DNA from: Rhizobium sp.
GTDB taxonomy: Bacteria; Pseudomonadota; Gammaproteobacteria; Burkholderiales; Thiobacillaceae
Assembly (NCBI GenBank): GCA_019459285.1
Contig: JAIBEL010000073.1
Coordinates: 158,543-222,542 of the forward strand
DNA length: 64,000 nucleotides
Reading direction: 5' to 3'
Positions within the stretch are counted from its first letter, which is position 1; the number at the start of each line of letters is the position of its first letter. Shown in pieces: positions 35,328 to 48,350 of this stretch. The notes under the pieces were generated by a model that did no database searches, was not told the origin of the DNA, and saw nothing but the letters and a program-made list of their open reading frames with translations. The position numbers were made by a program, and so were the translations under genes.

Positions 35328-36215
35328 CTAGGAAGCGGATTTCACCCCGGCCGGTTGGGCGACAAGCGCCAGTTCCTCCCCATACGGCCTGCTCGGGTAC
35401 TGGAAAGCCACCGGTCCGTCGGGTTCCGCATGGACGAATTGATGAACGAAAGGATCCATCGAGTCTTCCATTGCAGAAGCCTCCCCTTCGGCCACCACCA
35501 CGCCGTTATGGATGAAATAGACATAGTCGGCCACTTTCAGCGATTCAGACACGTCGTAGGTCACCACGATCGAGGTCAGGCCGAGCGCATCGTTGAGCCG
35601 GCGGATCAGGTTGGCGATGGTATTGAGCGAAATCGGGTCGAGGCCGGCGAAAGGTTCGTCGTACATGATCAGCCGGGGATCGAGCGCAATCGCCCGGGCA
35701 AGCGCCACCCGCCGTTCCATGCCGCCCGACAGTTCGCTGGTGCGCAGATCGTGGGCGCCACGCAGGCCGACGGCATGCAGCTTCATCAGCACCAGGTCGC
35801 GGATGACATCCTCCGGAAGGTCGGTGTGCTCGCGCATCGGATAGGCGATGTTGTCGAACACGGACAGATCGCTGAACAAGCCGCTGACCTGGAACATCAT
35901 CCCCATCTTCCGCCGCATCGCATACAGGCCTGCGTTGTCGAGTTCATGGACGACCTGGCCGTCGAACACCACACTGCCGCGCGACGGCCTGAGCTGGCCG
36001 CCGAGATGGCGCAGCAGCGTGGTCTTGCCACAGCCGCTGACGCCCAGGATGGCGACGACTTTGCCACTCGGTATCGCAAGATTGATCCCCTTCAGCACGG
36101 CATTGTTGTCGTACGAGAAATGCAGGTCGCGCACCTCGACCAGCGTACGGGCCGGAGGAGCCGACGCATCGTGTTCGAAAGCAACCGCCATGTCATCCAA
36201 TTCCGGGCTAGACAT
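35328..36215 (-). CDS. Mla-type ABC transporter ATP-binding protein (orphan, atypical H-loop)
   Basis: The 295-residue ATPase is of the MlaF/Ttg2A type: Walker A GVSGCGKTTLLRHLGG, Q-loop region MMFQVSGLFSDLSVFDNIAY, signature LSGGMERRVALARA, Walker B LIMYDEPFAGLDP. The switch-loop histidine found in almost all ABC ATPases (TH/SHD-VxE) is Tyr here: SIVVTYDVSESL, codon TAC read at 35557-35559. The C-terminus is about 25 residues longer than in MlaF. The ATG at 36215 overlaps the odhB stop (TGATG), so it is translationally coupled to the 2-oxoglutarate dehydrogenase genes. No mlaE/mlaD/mlaC permease or binding-protein genes are near. The H-to-Y change should lower hydrolysis, so this may be a regulatory or degenerate copy. 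Sequence itself is unambiguous on both strands. Confidence 0.85.
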   Translation of the reverse strand: MSSPELDDMAVAFEHDASAPPARTLVEVRDLHFSYDNNAVLKGINLAIPSGKVVAILGVSGCGKTTLLRHLGGQLRPSRGSVVFDGQVVHELDNAGLYAMRRKMGMMFQVSGLFSDLSVFDNIAYPMREHTDLPEDVIRDLVLMKLHAVGLRGAHDLRTSELSGGMERRVALARAIALDPRLIMYDEPFAGLDPISLNTIANLIRRLNDALGLTSIVVTYDVSESLKVADYVYFIHNGVVVAEGEASAMEDSMDPFVHQFVHAEPDGPVAFQYPSRPYGEELALVAQPAGVKSAS

Positions 36216-37283
36216 CAGACCGCCGGCAACAGCGCATCGGGCGCTTCCAGTGCGGCTTTCACCGCCACCAGGAACTGCACCGCGTCGCGTCCGTCGATCA
36301 GTCGGTGGTCGTAGGTCAGCGCCAGGTACATCATGGGGCGGATCACGACTTGGCCGTTTTCCGCGACGGGACGCTCCTGGATGGTGTGCATGCCCAGAAT
36401 CGCCGACTGCGGCGGGTTGAGGATGGGTGTGGAGAGCAGCGAACCGAACACGCCGCCGTTGGTGATGGAGAACGTGCCACCGCTGAGTTCCTCCAGGGTG
36501 AGCTTCGCCTCGCGCGCGCGGCGGGCGAAGTCGGCGATGGCCGCTTCGATTTCAGCGGACGACAACGTCTGGGCGCGGCGCAAAATCGGTACCACCAGTC
36601 CGCGCGGACTGGAGATCGCGATGCCGATGTCGGCGTCGCCCTGCCACACGATGTCGGTGCCGTCTATGGCGGCATTGACGATGGGAAACTGCTGCAACGC
36701 CTGGCATACCGCGCGCACGAAGAACGACATGTAGCCGAGCTTGACGCCGTGCTTGACCTCGAACTCGGCCTTGAAGCGCTGGCGCAGTTCGTTCACCGGC
36801 TGCATGTTCACTTCGTTGAAGGTGGTCAGCATGGCGGCGGTGTGCTGTGCCGCGACCAGACGCTCGGCCACGCGGCTGCGCAGGCGCGACATGGGCTCGC
36901 GGCGGCTTGTGCCCGGCGTAGCTGACGCCGCCGCCGGTGTCGCAGCGGGCAACGGCATGGCGGGCGCGGGCGGCACCGCAGCGAGTGTCGGCACAGCTGC
37001 CGCAGGGACGGCCGGCTGGACGGGTTTCTCGGCGGCAACAGGCGGCACCGTATTCTCACCGGTCTCGATTACCGCCACCACCTCGTCGGCCTTGACCACG
37101 GCACCTTCGGGCTGGCGCAGCTCGACCAGCGTGCCGGATGCCGGGGCCGGGATCTCCAGGATGACCTTGTCGGTTTCCAGGTCGACCAGGGTTTCGTCGC
37201 GGGTCACTGCCTCGCCCACCTGCTTGCGCCAGGGCAGCAGGGTGCCGCTGGCGACCGAATCGGACAGGGTCGGGACGCGCACC

Positions 37284-37294
<11 letters not shown>
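36215..37294 (-). CDS. odhB: 2-Oxoglutarate dehydrogenase E2 (dihydrolipoamide succinyltransferase), lacking PSBD
   Basis: The 359-residue subunit transfers succinyl from lipoamide to CoA. It has a lipoyl domain at about 1-77 with the lipoyl Lys in [16 protein letters not shown], then an Ala/Pro-rich linker at about 80-130. The catalytic domain is at about 130-359 ([50 protein letters not shown], and the active site [14 protein letters not shown]). The peripheral-subunit-binding domain that normally sits between linker segments (a helix pair ending GTGKDGRIT) is absent, which explains the length of 359 rather than about 400-430. The start overlaps the odhA stop by 11 nt (GGAG upstream). No E3 (lpd) gene follows in this cluster. 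Confidence 0.93.
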
Positions 37295-39980
<2,686 letters not shown>

Positions 39981-40005
39981 GGGCCGATCGATCCCGGATG
40001 GCCTG

Positions 40006-41297
<1,292 letters not shown>

Positions 41298-41301
<4 letters not shown>

Positions 41302-41552
41302 CGTGATTCCAAAAGTGTTGCTGCCTGAAAGTGTCGCAGGCGTTGTACAAGCGCTTCCAGTCCGGCATCGCCCGCGGGCGACCGGCCTTGCAGCCGGTCG
41401 ATTATCTCCATGTCCGGCAAATCCAGCAGCCGTTCCAGTGCGGCGGCCTCGCAAGGCTGAAGTGTAGCGCGGTGCGCCGCCAGAAAGCCACTCAGCCAGA
41501 GATCGAGTTCGAGCAACCCCCGTCTGCAGCGCCAGGCCAGCATGTCAGACAC
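41298..41552 (-). CDS. sdhE: Succinate dehydrogenase FAD assembly factor SdhE
   Basis: The 84-residue helical protein of the SdhE/CptB (DUF339) family helps attach FAD to SdhA. The signature is the Arg-Gly-x-x-Glu motif near the N-terminus: [20 protein letters not shown]. Length is normal. The start at 41552 overlaps the end of sdhB by 8 nt (a start at 41543 is also possible) and the stop overlaps gltA by 4 nt. The position between sdhB and gltA is typical for betaproteobacteria and strengthens the call. Confidence 0.9.
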
Positions 41553-42240
41553 GGCGTTTCACCAAGAGCGATTTGATGCGCCCGATGGCCTCGGTCGGAT
41601 TCAGGCCTTTTGGGCAGGCATCGACACAGCTCATGATGCCGCGGCAGCGATACAGCCGGTATGGATCCTCCAGGTTGTCGAGCCGCGCAGACGTCGCCTC
41701 GTCGCGCGAATCCGCAATGAAGCGATAGGCCTGCAGCAATCCTGCCGGGCCGACGAATTTATCGGGATTCCACCAGAACGACGGACATGCCGTCGTGCAG
41801 CATGCGCACAGGATGCATTCATAGGCGCCGTCGAGCAACGCGCGGTCTTCGGGGCTTTGCAGACGCTCCACCTCGGGTTCGGGTTCGTCGTTGATCAGCC
41901 AGGGTTTGATCGAGCGGTATTGCCTGTAGAACGGCTCCATGTCGACGATGAGGTCGCGGATCACCGGCAGTCCCGGCAGCGGCCTGACCTCGATCGGTTC
42001 CTTGAGCTCGCCCAGGGGCGTGATGCACGCCAGCCGGTTTTTGCCGTTCACGTTCATCGCGTCCGAGCCGCATACGCCTTCGCGGCAGGAACGGCGCAGG
42101 GACAGCGTTTCGTCCTGCGCCTTGATCGCCAGCAATGCGTCGAGCAGCATCTTGCCGGCGGGGTCGATGTCGAGGTCGACGTCCTGCATGTGGGGCTTGG
42201 CGTCGGTTTCGGGGTTGTAGCGGTAGAGGCGGAATTTCAT
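41545..42240 (-). CDS. sdhB: Succinate dehydrogenase iron-sulfur subunit
   Basis: The 231-residue subunit carries three clusters: [2Fe-2S] in CREGVCGSDAMNVNG (about 60-75) with a further Cys near 85-90, then [4Fe-4S] in CILCACCTTACPSFWW (about 150-165) and [3Fe-4S] in CRGIMSCVDACPKGLNP (about 200-216). All ligands are visible, and it passes electrons from SdhA flavin to the quinone site. The start at 42240 lies directly next to a ~530-bp palindromic repeat that separates it from sdhA (582 nt gap). This is far more than the usual few bases, so sdhB may depend on read-through of the repeat or on a promoter inside it. Confidence 0.96.
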   Translation of the reverse strand: MKFRLYRYNPETDAKPHMQDVDLDIDPAGKMLLDALLAIKAQDETLSLRRSCREGVCGSDAMNVNGKNRLACITPLGELKEPIEVRPLPGLPVIRDLIVDMEPFYRQYRSIKPWLINDEPEPEVERLQSPEDRALLDGAYECILCACCTTACPSFWWNPDKFVGPAGLLQAYRFIADSRDEATSARLDNLEDPYRLYRCRGIMSCVDACPKGLNPTEAIGRIKSLLVKRRV

Positions 42241-42268
42241 GATTGCCTATTCCTGCGCTATTGCGAGA

Positions 42269-42799
42269 GCTTCGCGTTTCGCCTGTGGGCGAGTCACTTT
42301 CTTTTGCGTGGCCAAAAGAAAGTAACCAAAGAAAAAGCCACCCCTGCTGTGTCGGCCTGCGGCTGCCCTGCGCTGCTCGCCACCCGAGGCGGGGCCGGAA
42401 CTCGCCCTGGCAAGGCACACAAAACGTGCCCTGCTGCGGAGCTCAGACACCCGGCCCCTTTCTCCCTCGGTCGGCTGCGCTGCTCGGCGACCCAGAAGGG
42501 GCACCCATGCGTGCGCCGGTGCTTGGCGAAGAACACGCGTTACGCGTGAGCGGTACAGGGTTTTTGTCCCCTTCAGCGCTGCCGATTTGGCGTGTGCGGG
42601 CGGGAAGAGAGCGGAACCGTGTCCGAGCTCCGCAGCAAGGCACGTTTTGTGTGCCTTGCCAGGGCGAGTTGGTGGAGCGCCCGGCCGCGCACGCGAAATC
42701 GGGAACCCGCAGGGCAGCGATGTGGGGTCGCCTTTTCTTTGGTTACTTTCTTTTGGCGAAGCAAAAGAAAGTAACTCGCCCACAGGCGAAAAGCGAAGC
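42269..42799. repeat. Two-tier palindromic repeat element inside the sdh operon
   Basis: The outer arms 42269-42344 and 42724-42799 are inverted copies of each other, about 90% identical by eye. Both contain GCCTGTGGGCGAGT, ACTTTCTTTTGC and CCAAAAGAAAGTAACCAAAG. An inner pair, 42401-42450 and 42619-42668, is inverted and almost identical (CTCGCCCTGGCAAGGCACAC, AAAACGTGCC, TGCTGCGGAGCTC). Only about 170 bp in the middle is unpaired, and it includes a short palindrome around ACACGCGTTACGCGTG. No coding frame is credible. Together the arms would fold the transcript or DNA into a large cruciform. I recall similar ACTTTCTTTTGG-type repeats between genes in many proteobacteria, but I cannot name a family. 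Confidence 0.85.
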
Positions 42800-42821
42800 C
42801 GCTGCGAAGCAAATTGAACCA

Positions 42822-44576
42822 TCAATACACCCTCTCCTTCGGCCGTATCGACTCCACCGTCAGCGGCTTCAGCCGTACCGGCTTGGCGTCCACCTGATCC
42901 CCTCCCCGCGAATACAGCGTGTGCTTCAGCCAGTGTTCGTCGTCGCGCGCAGGGAAATCCTCGCGCGTATGCGCGCCGCGGCTCTCGGTCCGGCTGATGG
43001 CCGATACCAGTGTCGCCCGTGCCACGCCCATCAGGTTCTCCAGCTCCAGTGCCTCGATGCGTGCGGTGTTGAACACCCGGCTGGTATCCTGCAAACCGGC
43101 ATGCGCCAGACGGCCTTCCAGTTCATTCAGTTTTCCCAGCCCCTCACGCAACACCGCATCCGTCCGGAATACGCCCGCATGCGTCTGCATCAGGTGCCGC
43201 AGATCGTCGCTGATCGCCGCCACGCGCTCGCTCCCCACCTGCTCCCAGCGCTGCAGGCGTGCCAGGCTGGCCTCGGCCGCATTCTCGGGCAAGGGGCGCG
43301 GATAGGGATTGTCACGCAGGTATTCCAGCATGTGCTTGCCGGCGGCGCGGCCGAAGACAATGAGATCGAGCAGCGAATTGCCCCCCAGACGGTTGGCGCC
43401 ATGCACCGACACGCAGGCACACTCGCCGACGGCATACAGGCCCGGTACCGGTTCTTCCGGACCGAAGTGCGCCGGCGCGACGACCTGGCCATGCAGGTTG
43501 GTGGGAATGCCACCCATCATGTAGTGCGCAGTCGGCGCGACGGGTATGGGCTTCTCGACCGGGTCGACGCCCGCGAAGCGGATCGCCAGCTCGCGGATGC
43601 CGGGCAGTTTCTCGGCAATGGTTTTTTCACCCAGGTGGTCGAGCTTGATGTCGACGTAATCGCCACGCGGCCCGCAGCCGCGTCCCTCGGCGATTTCGAT
43701 GGCGATCGCGCGCGCCACCACGTCACGGCCGGCGAGGTCCTTCGCATGCGGCGCATAGCGTTCCATGAAGCGCTCGCCATTCTTATTCAGCAGGTAGCCG
43801 CCCTCGCCGCGCACGCCTTCGGTGATGAGACAGCCGACGCCGGCAATTCCGGTGGGGTGGAACTGCCAGAACTCCATGTCCTGCAGCGGGAGGCCGGCGC
43901 GCAGCACCATGCCGAGCCCGTCGCCGGTGTTGATCATGGCGTTGCTGCTGTTCCAGAACACCCGCCCTGCCCCGCCGGTGGCGAGCAGGGTCGTGCGCGC
44001 CTCGATCAGCAGCGGCTCGCCGGTTTCGATGCTCATGGCGGTGACGCCGAGGCAGTAGCCGTCGGCGTCGCGCAGCAGGTCGAGCGCGAAGTACTCGTCG
44101 AAGAACTGCGTGCGGTGCTGGATGTTTTGCTGGTATAGCGTATGCAACAGCGCATGGCCGGTGCGGTCGGCGGCGGCACAGGTCCGCGTGGCCTGATCGC
44201 CGCCAAAATTCTTCGACTGGCCGCCGAAGGGACGCTGATAGATCTTTCCGTTGTCGAGGCGCGAGAACGGCAGCCCCATGTGCTCGAGTTCGTAAACCGC
44301 CGAGGCCGCCTCCCGGCACATGAACTCGATCGCATCCTGGTCGCCGAGCCAGTCGCCGCCCTTGACCGTGTCGTACATGTGCCATTCCCAGCGGTCGTCG
44401 TCGACGTTGGCAAGCGCGGCGGTGATTCCGCCCTGGGCCGACACCGTGTGCGAACGCGTGGGGAAGACCTTGGACACCACCGCAACCTTGTAGTCGGAAC
44501 GCGCCAGCTGTAGTGCCGCGCGCAGGCCCGCGCCACCGCCGCCGACAATCAGCGCATCGAAGCGGCGCGTGTTCAT
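42822..44576 (-). CDS. sdhA: Succinate dehydrogenase flavoprotein subunit
   Basis: The 584-residue subunit oxidises succinate to fumarate on covalently bound FAD. The dinucleotide fold [15 protein letters not shown] is near the N-terminus and the FAD-linking His lies in [12 protein letters not shown] (about residue 45). The active-site regions are [20 protein letters not shown] and [20 protein letters not shown], and the C-terminal domain contains [15 protein letters not shown] chose the ATG at 44576, which starts the Rossmann fold directly; longer readings from 44732 add unrelated sequence. A hydrolase gene lies between it and sdhD (61 nt gap upstream), and a palindromic repeat lies between it and sdhB. 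Confidence 0.96.
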   Translation of the reverse strand: MNTRRFDALIVGGGGAGLRAALQLARSDYKVAVVSKVFPTRSHTVSAQGGITAALANVDDDRWEWHMYDTVKGGDWLGDQDAIEFMCREAASAVYELEHMGLPFSRLDNGKIYQRPFGGQSKNFGGDQATRTCAAADRTGHALLHTLYQQNIQHRTQFFDEYFALDLLRDADGYCLGVTAMSIETGEPLLIEARTTLLATGGAGRVFWNSSNAMINTGDGLGMVLRAGLPLQDMEFWQFHPTGIAGVGCLITEGVRGEGGYLLNKNGERFMERYAPHAKDLAGRDVVARAIAIEIAEGRGCGPRGDYVDIKLDHLGEKTIAEKLPGIRELAIRFAGVDPVEKPIPVAPTAHYMMGGIPTNLHGQVVAPAHFGPEEPVPGLYAVGECACVSVHGANRLGGNSLLDLIVFGRAAGKHMLEYLRDNPYPRPLPENAAEASLARLQRWEQVGSERVAAISDDLRHLMQTHAGVFRTDAVLREGLGKLNELEGRLAHAGLQDTSRVFNTARIEALELENLMGVARATLVSAISRTESRGAHTREDFPARDDEHWLKHTLYSRGGDQVDAKPVRLKPLTVESIRPKERVY

Positions 44577-44637
44577 GCCGGTCCCCCCGCCTCCGCTGCG
44601 CACACCCCGCAATCCGATGGCCATCCGTTTCGCTGGT

Positions 44638-45483
44638 TCATCGCGATCCCAGCTTGTCCAGCCAATCCACCAGTGGTTCAGCTGCCTGTCCGAGCATATC
44701 CACATGGCCACCCGGCAATTCGCGGTAGACATTCATTGCATCGACAGGAATGAGGCCATACAGGGGCTGGCGGTTATAGGGGATGGGATCGCCCTCGCCA
44801 ACCGCCCAGAAAACCGGCTGGCGAATTTGCGCCAGCGCGGCGCGGGTACTGGGGAACACGGCAACATCATGGTAGGAAAGCATGACCTCGGGCGTGGCCA
44901 TCAGGGTGTCGGTGAAGACACGGTTGCCCTTGCCCACATTGGTCACGGAAAAGCGCGTGGTTTCCTGCGAACGCCCCTCGGCAAGCATCTGTTTTGCCTC
45001 GGCGATCGCCGGCGCCACGGCGTCCTGACTCTTCTTCGCCAGATCGATCATGCCCGCTGGGGCAAGCATGAATCTGCCCACCATGGCAGCGGGCGGATTG
45101 GCCGGCCGGTACAGAATGGCCGCCATGCCGCCATAGCTGTGTCCGCCCACCACCACCTTGCGGCCCGATTTTGCCGCCAGATCCACCGCGGTGTCGATGA
45201 CCTCCATGGCCTGGGACAGGCTGCCGGTCCAGTGTTCTCCGGCCCAGGGCATACGCGGCGCGATGACCTGATAGCCAGCTTCATTCAGTTTCGCGTACAG
45301 CGACTTGTAGTCGGGTTTGTCCGGTTCGGAACCCTTGCCATGAATGAACACCAGGGCAAGCGGCTTGCTCGATTCGCCATACACCATGGCTTGCGTGACG
45401 AGACCCGAGGGCGTACTCAAGGGATCGGCCGAGGCAGGCGCAACGCAGAGACAGAACAACATGATCAGCACACGATGCAGCAT
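44638..45483 (-). CDS. Secreted alpha/beta hydrolase inserted in the sdh operon
   Basis: The 281-residue protein has a signal peptide ([19 protein letters not shown]) and an alpha/beta hydrolase fold. The HGKG oxyanion loop ([14 protein letters not shown]), the nucleophile elbow [11 protein letters not shown] (Ser near 125) and a C-terminal His in [10 protein letters not shown] fit a serine hydrolase of the dienelactone-hydrolase/DUF3530-like type, periplasmic in location. The ATG at 45483 has a strong GGAGG Shine-Dalgarno. It sits between sdhD and sdhA on the same strand (52 nt after sdhD, 61 nt before sdhA), so it is co-transcribed with succinate dehydrogenase. No functional link to respiration is known to me. 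Confidence 0.82.
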   Translation of the reverse strand: MLHRVLIMLFCLCVAPASADPLSTPSGLVTQAMVYGESSKPLALVFIHGKGSEPDKPDYKSLYAKLNEAGYQVIAPRMPWAGEHWTGSLSQAMEVIDTAVDLAAKSGRKVVVGGHSYGGMAAILYRPANPPAAMVGRFMLAPAGMIDLAKKSQDAVAPAIAEAKQMLAEGRSQETTRFSVTNVGKGNRVFTDTLMATPEVMLSYHDVAVFPSTRAALAQIRQPVFWAVGEGDPIPYNRQPLYGLIPVDAMNVYRELPGGHVDMLGQAAEPLVDWLDKLGSR

Positions 45484-45535
45484 GGCTTCCTCCTTGAGTT
45501 GATGCACACGACAAACCGCTTCCTGACGGATCGCT

Positions 45536-45889
45536 TCATTTCCATAACGCCATAAGCAGCACGATTTCACACCCCGCCAGCGTGACGATCACGGCCAGGT
45601 AGAGGGCCAGCCGCAAGCCCACAGGCTGTATGTAATCCATGAAAATATCGCGCATCCCTACCCAGGCATGCAGCGCCAGCGCCGTCATCGTGAGCAGCAG
45701 CAGCACACGCACCCATAGCGGCACGAACAGCGTCTGCCAGCTGGCGAAATCGACCGGTAATGCGGTCAGGAAATGGACGGTCAATCCGGGCAAGGCCACA
45801 GCCAGCGCCACGGCCGTCGCGCGTTGCACCAACCAAGTGCCGGTGCCGGTGTGCGCGCCGGTGGATGACTTCACGCGAACAGCCTCCAT
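45536..45889 (-). CDS. sdhD: Succinate dehydrogenase membrane anchor SdhD
   Basis: The 117-residue protein has three membrane helices (about 22-42, 55-77 and 92-114), typical of the hydrophobic anchor that holds haem b and forms the quinone site with SdhC. The conserved LALHAWVGMRDIFMDYIQP segment holds the haem-ligand His and the Asp-Tyr pair near the quinone. The start overlaps the sdhC stop by 19 nt. It comes after sdhC and before an inserted hydrolase gene. Confidence 0.93.
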   Translation of the reverse strand: MEAVRVKSSTGAHTGTGTWLVQRATAVALAVALPGLTVHFLTALPVDFASWQTLFVPLWVRVLLLLTMTALALHAWVGMRDIFMDYIQPVGLRLALYLAVIVTLAGCEIVLLMALWK

Positions 45890-46251
45890 GCGGCGGCCAG
45901 CGTCACCAGGCCCGCCGCCAGGATGACGACGAGGCTGCTCTGGCGGGCGGTCCTGAGGCCCGTCCCCCAGTGGACATCCAGCGCCAGGTGCCGCAGGCCA
46001 CCGAGCAGATGATGGGCGAACGCCCAGACAAGCCCAACCACAACGAGCTTCGCCAGCGGATGCGCAGCCGCATCGGCCATGCGACGAAAGCCGGCCTCAC
46101 CCGACAGCGATACCGACAGTGCCCACACGCTGAACGGCAGGGCCGCGAACAGCAGCACACCCGACACCCGGTGCAGGATCGACACCCAGCCGGTGAGCGG
46201 CAGATGGATGCGCAGCAGATTCAGGTAAACGGGGCGCGCGATCGGTTTCAC
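45871..46251 (-). CDS. sdhC: Succinate dehydrogenase cytochrome b556 subunit
   Basis: The 126-residue protein has three membrane helices (about 28-50, 65-88 and 100-122). The family signatures are RPVYLNLLRIHLPLTGWVSI followed by LHRVSGVLLF (Ser and Arg at the quinone site) and the haem-ligand His in FAHHLLGGLRHLALD. Length is typical. It is the first sdh gene, 21 nt after the malic enzyme stop, so the malic enzyme probably leads the operon. It overlaps sdhD by 19 nt. Confidence 0.94.
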   Translation of the reverse strand: MKPIARPVYLNLLRIHLPLTGWVSILHRVSGVLLFAALPFSVWALSVSLSGEAGFRRMADAAAHPLAKLVVVGLVWAFAHHLLGGLRHLALDVHWGTGLRTARQSSLVVILAAGLVTLAAAWRLFA

Positions 46252-46272
46252 GGCACAGCGTGGTCGGCCGGG

Positions 46273-47532
46273 TTAACGGCTCTTGGCCTTCTTCACCGCC
46301 GCCTTGGGCGCCTTCTTCAACGCGGCCTTCGCCACGGCCTGCGGCACACGCTGGGCCAGGCGCGGGTCGAACGGCTTGGGCAGGATGTAATCCGGACCGA
46401 ACTTCAGCTTCTTCAGCTTGTAGGCTTTCAACACCGATGCCGGCACCGGTTCGCGCGCCAGTTCGGCCAGTGCGTTCACTGCGGCGATCAGCATGGCCTG
46501 GGTGATTTCCTTGGCGCGCGCATCGAGCGCACCACGGAAGATGAACGGGAAGCCCAGCACGTTGTTGACCTGATTGGGGTAGTCGGAGCGCCCGGTCGCC
46601 ATGACGAGGTCGCTGCGTGCAGCCTTCGCTTTCTCCGGCGCGATCTCGGGGTTGGGGTTGGCCAGCGCGAAGACCACCGGCTTGTCGGCCATGCTTTTGA
46701 CCATCGCCGGACTGACCAGATTGGCGCCCGACACGCCGACGAATACGTCGGCGCCCACCATCGCCTCGTCCAGCGTATGCAACCTGGTCTGACGCGCGTA
46801 GGCTTTCTTGAAGCTGTTGAGATCGGTGCGCCCTTTGTGCACCACGCCCTTGGAGTCGACCAGCAGGATGTTGCGCTTCTGTGCGCCCATTGCGACCAGC
46901 AGGTTCAGCGAGGCGATGCCTGCCGCGCCGGCGCCGAGGCACACGATCCTCGCGGTTTCCAGCGTCTTGCCCTGTACGTGCAGGGCGTTGATGAGGCCCG
47001 CGCAGATGATGGTGGCGGTGCCATGCTGGTCGTCGTGGAATACCGGGATGTCGAGCTTCTTCTTCAGCGCCGCCTCGATTTCGAAACAGTGCGGTGCTGC
47101 GATATCTTCGAGGTTGATGCCGCCGAAGGTAGGGGCGATCGCCTCCACCACCCTGATGAAATCCTGCGGTGTCTTCGCGTTGACTTCGATGTCGTAGACG
47201 TCGATCCCGGCGAACTGCTTGAACAGCACAGCCTTGCCCTCCATCACCGGCTTCGCGGCGAGCGGGCCGCGATTACCCAGGCCGAGGATCGCGGTGCCGT
47301 CGGTGATCACCGCGACCAGATTGCCCTTGTTCGTGTAATCGTAGGCTCTGGCGGGGTTTTTTGCGATCTCCAGCACCGGCTGGGCCACGCCCGGCGTATA
47401 GGCGAGCGACAGGTCCGCCTGGGTGGAGCAGGGTTTGGACGATTCGACGGAGAGCTTGCCGGGCTTGGGCAGGCGATGGTAATCGAGGGCTTTTTTCTTG
47501 GCTGCGTTTTTTGTGAGGGGGGCTTGGCTCAT
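46273..47532 (-). CDS. maeB: Malic enzyme, short form without PTA domain
   Basis: The 419-residue enzyme decarboxylates malate to pyruvate with reduction of NAD(P). The segments are [67 protein letters not shown] and the nucleotide fold [19 protein letters not shown], then [14 protein letters not shown]. The phosphotransacetylase-like C-terminal domain of MaeB (E. coli, about 760 residues) is absent; instead there is a short Lys/Ala-rich tail ([14 protein letters not shown]) that looks like a disordered basic extension. Cofactor preference cannot be judged here. It is the first gene of the TCA cluster, 21 nt before sdhC, and probably holds the operon promoter in 47533-47603. Confidence 0.93.
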   Translation of the reverse strand: MSQAPLTKNAAKKKALDYHRLPKPGKLSVESSKPCSTQADLSLAYTPGVAQPVLEIAKNPARAYDYTNKGNLVAVITDGTAILGLGNRGPLAAKPVMEGKAVLFKQFAGIDVYDIEVNAKTPQDFIRVVEAIAPTFGGINLEDIAAPHCFEIEAALKKKLDIPVFHDDQHGTATIICAGLINALHVQGKTLETARIVCLGAGAAGIASLNLLVAMGAQKRNILLVDSKGVVHKGRTDLNSFKKAYARQTRLHTLDEAMVGADVFVGVSGANLVSPAMVKSMADKPVVFALANPNPEIAPEKAKAARSDLVMATGRSDYPNQVNNVLGFPFIFRGALDARAKEITQAMLIAAVNALAELAREPVPASVLKAYKLKKLKFGPDYILPKPFDPRLAQRVPQAVAKAALKKAPKAAVKKAKSR

Positions 47533-47572
47533 GAGGCAAAGAATGCTGGCTGGATAAACAAGCCGTCATTAT

Positions 47573-47588
47573 CGCGGATTTATCCGCG
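47573..47588. promoter_or_regulatory. Inverted repeat between fliA and maeB
   Basis: CGCGGAT-TT-ATCCGCG is a perfect 16-bp palindrome, 40 nt upstream of the malic enzyme start and 15 nt beyond the fliA stop. There is no T-tract, so it is not a clear terminator; an operator for the TCA operon is equally possible. Confidence 0.4.
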
Positions 47589-47603
47589 TTCCGTCCCCCG
47601 GGG

Positions 47604-48314
47604 TCAGTCTTTCCAGATCTTGAGTTGGGCACGCAGACGCGCGACCGCCTGCGAATGCAGTTGGCACACGCGCGACTCGGACACGCCGAGCACCGCGCCG
47701 ATTTCCTTCAGATTCATGTCCTGTTCGTAGTACATGCCCATCATGCTGCGCTCGCGTTCCGGCAGGTGGTGGATCGCGGCGATCAGGCTGTCGCGGAAAC
47801 CTTCATCCTCCAGCACGGCCAACGGATCATTGCTGCCGTCGACCAGATAGCGCTCCAGAAAGCTGGCGCTGTCCTCATCCGAGAAGTCTTCGTAGTAGAG
47901 CAACTGGGAACACTTCACGTCGCCCAGCATGGATTGATACTGATCGATCGGCATGCCCAGCTCGGCGGAGATTTCCTGCTCGGATGGCGATTTTCCGTTG
48001 CGCTGCTCCAGCCGGTGGATGGCGGCTTCGATCTGCCGGGATTTCTGCCGCACATGACGCGGCAGCCAGTCCGCCTCGCGCAACTCGTCGAGCATGGCGC
48101 CACGGATGCGCTGGGTGGCATAGGATTCGAACTGCGCGCCCTGGGTGCCGTCGAAACGCCCTACCGCATCCATCAGGCCGATCAGTCCGACCTGGATGAG
48201 GTCGTCAACTTCGACGCTGGCAGGCAGGCGCGCCATCATGTGATATGCAATGCGCTTGACCAGCGGCGCATACTTGGTGATCTGCTCGTCTTGCGACGAT
48301 GGTTTACCTACCAT
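47604..48314 (-). CDS. fliA: Flagellar RNA polymerase sigma factor FliA (sigma-28)
   Basis: The 236-residue sigma factor has region 2 segments YAPLVKRIAYHMMARLP, DDLIQVGLIGLMDAVGRFD and FESYATQRIRGAMLDELREA followed by DWLPR (the FliA hallmark). Region 3 is SEQEISAELGMPIDQYQSML and region 4 is LPERERSMMGMYYEQDMNLK followed by EIGAVLGVSESRVCQLHSQA. It directs transcription of late flagellar and chemotaxis genes. It is the last gene of flhB-flhA-flhF-flhG-like-fliA, 36 nt after the flhG-like stop. FlgM was not seen in the window. Confidence 0.96.
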   Translation of the reverse strand: MVGKPSSQDEQITKYAPLVKRIAYHMMARLPASVEVDDLIQVGLIGLMDAVGRFDGTQGAQFESYATQRIRGAMLDELREADWLPRHVRQKSRQIEAAIHRLEQRNGKSPSEQEISAELGMPIDQYQSMLGDVKCSQLLYYEDFSDEDSASFLERYLVDGSNDPLAVLEDEGFRDSLIAAIHHLPERERSMMGMYYEQDMNLKEIGAVLGVSESRVCQLHSQAVARLRAQLKIWKD

Positions 48315-48350
48315 GTTCAGGGTTTCCCTGTCTTTATAACTGCCAAGCCG

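Noticed and set aside
42269..42799. Insertion sequence with transposase
   Set aside because: The inverted arms suggest a mobile element, but the ~170-bp centre cannot encode a transposase, so it is listed only as a repeat.
42243..44138. 631-codon plus-strand open frame through the repeat and opposite sdhA
   Set aside because: It crosses the palindromic element and the antisense of sdhA; no homology.
45760..47730. 656-codon plus-strand open frame opposite sdhCD and maeB
   Set aside because: Antisense to four good genes; composition unlike a protein.
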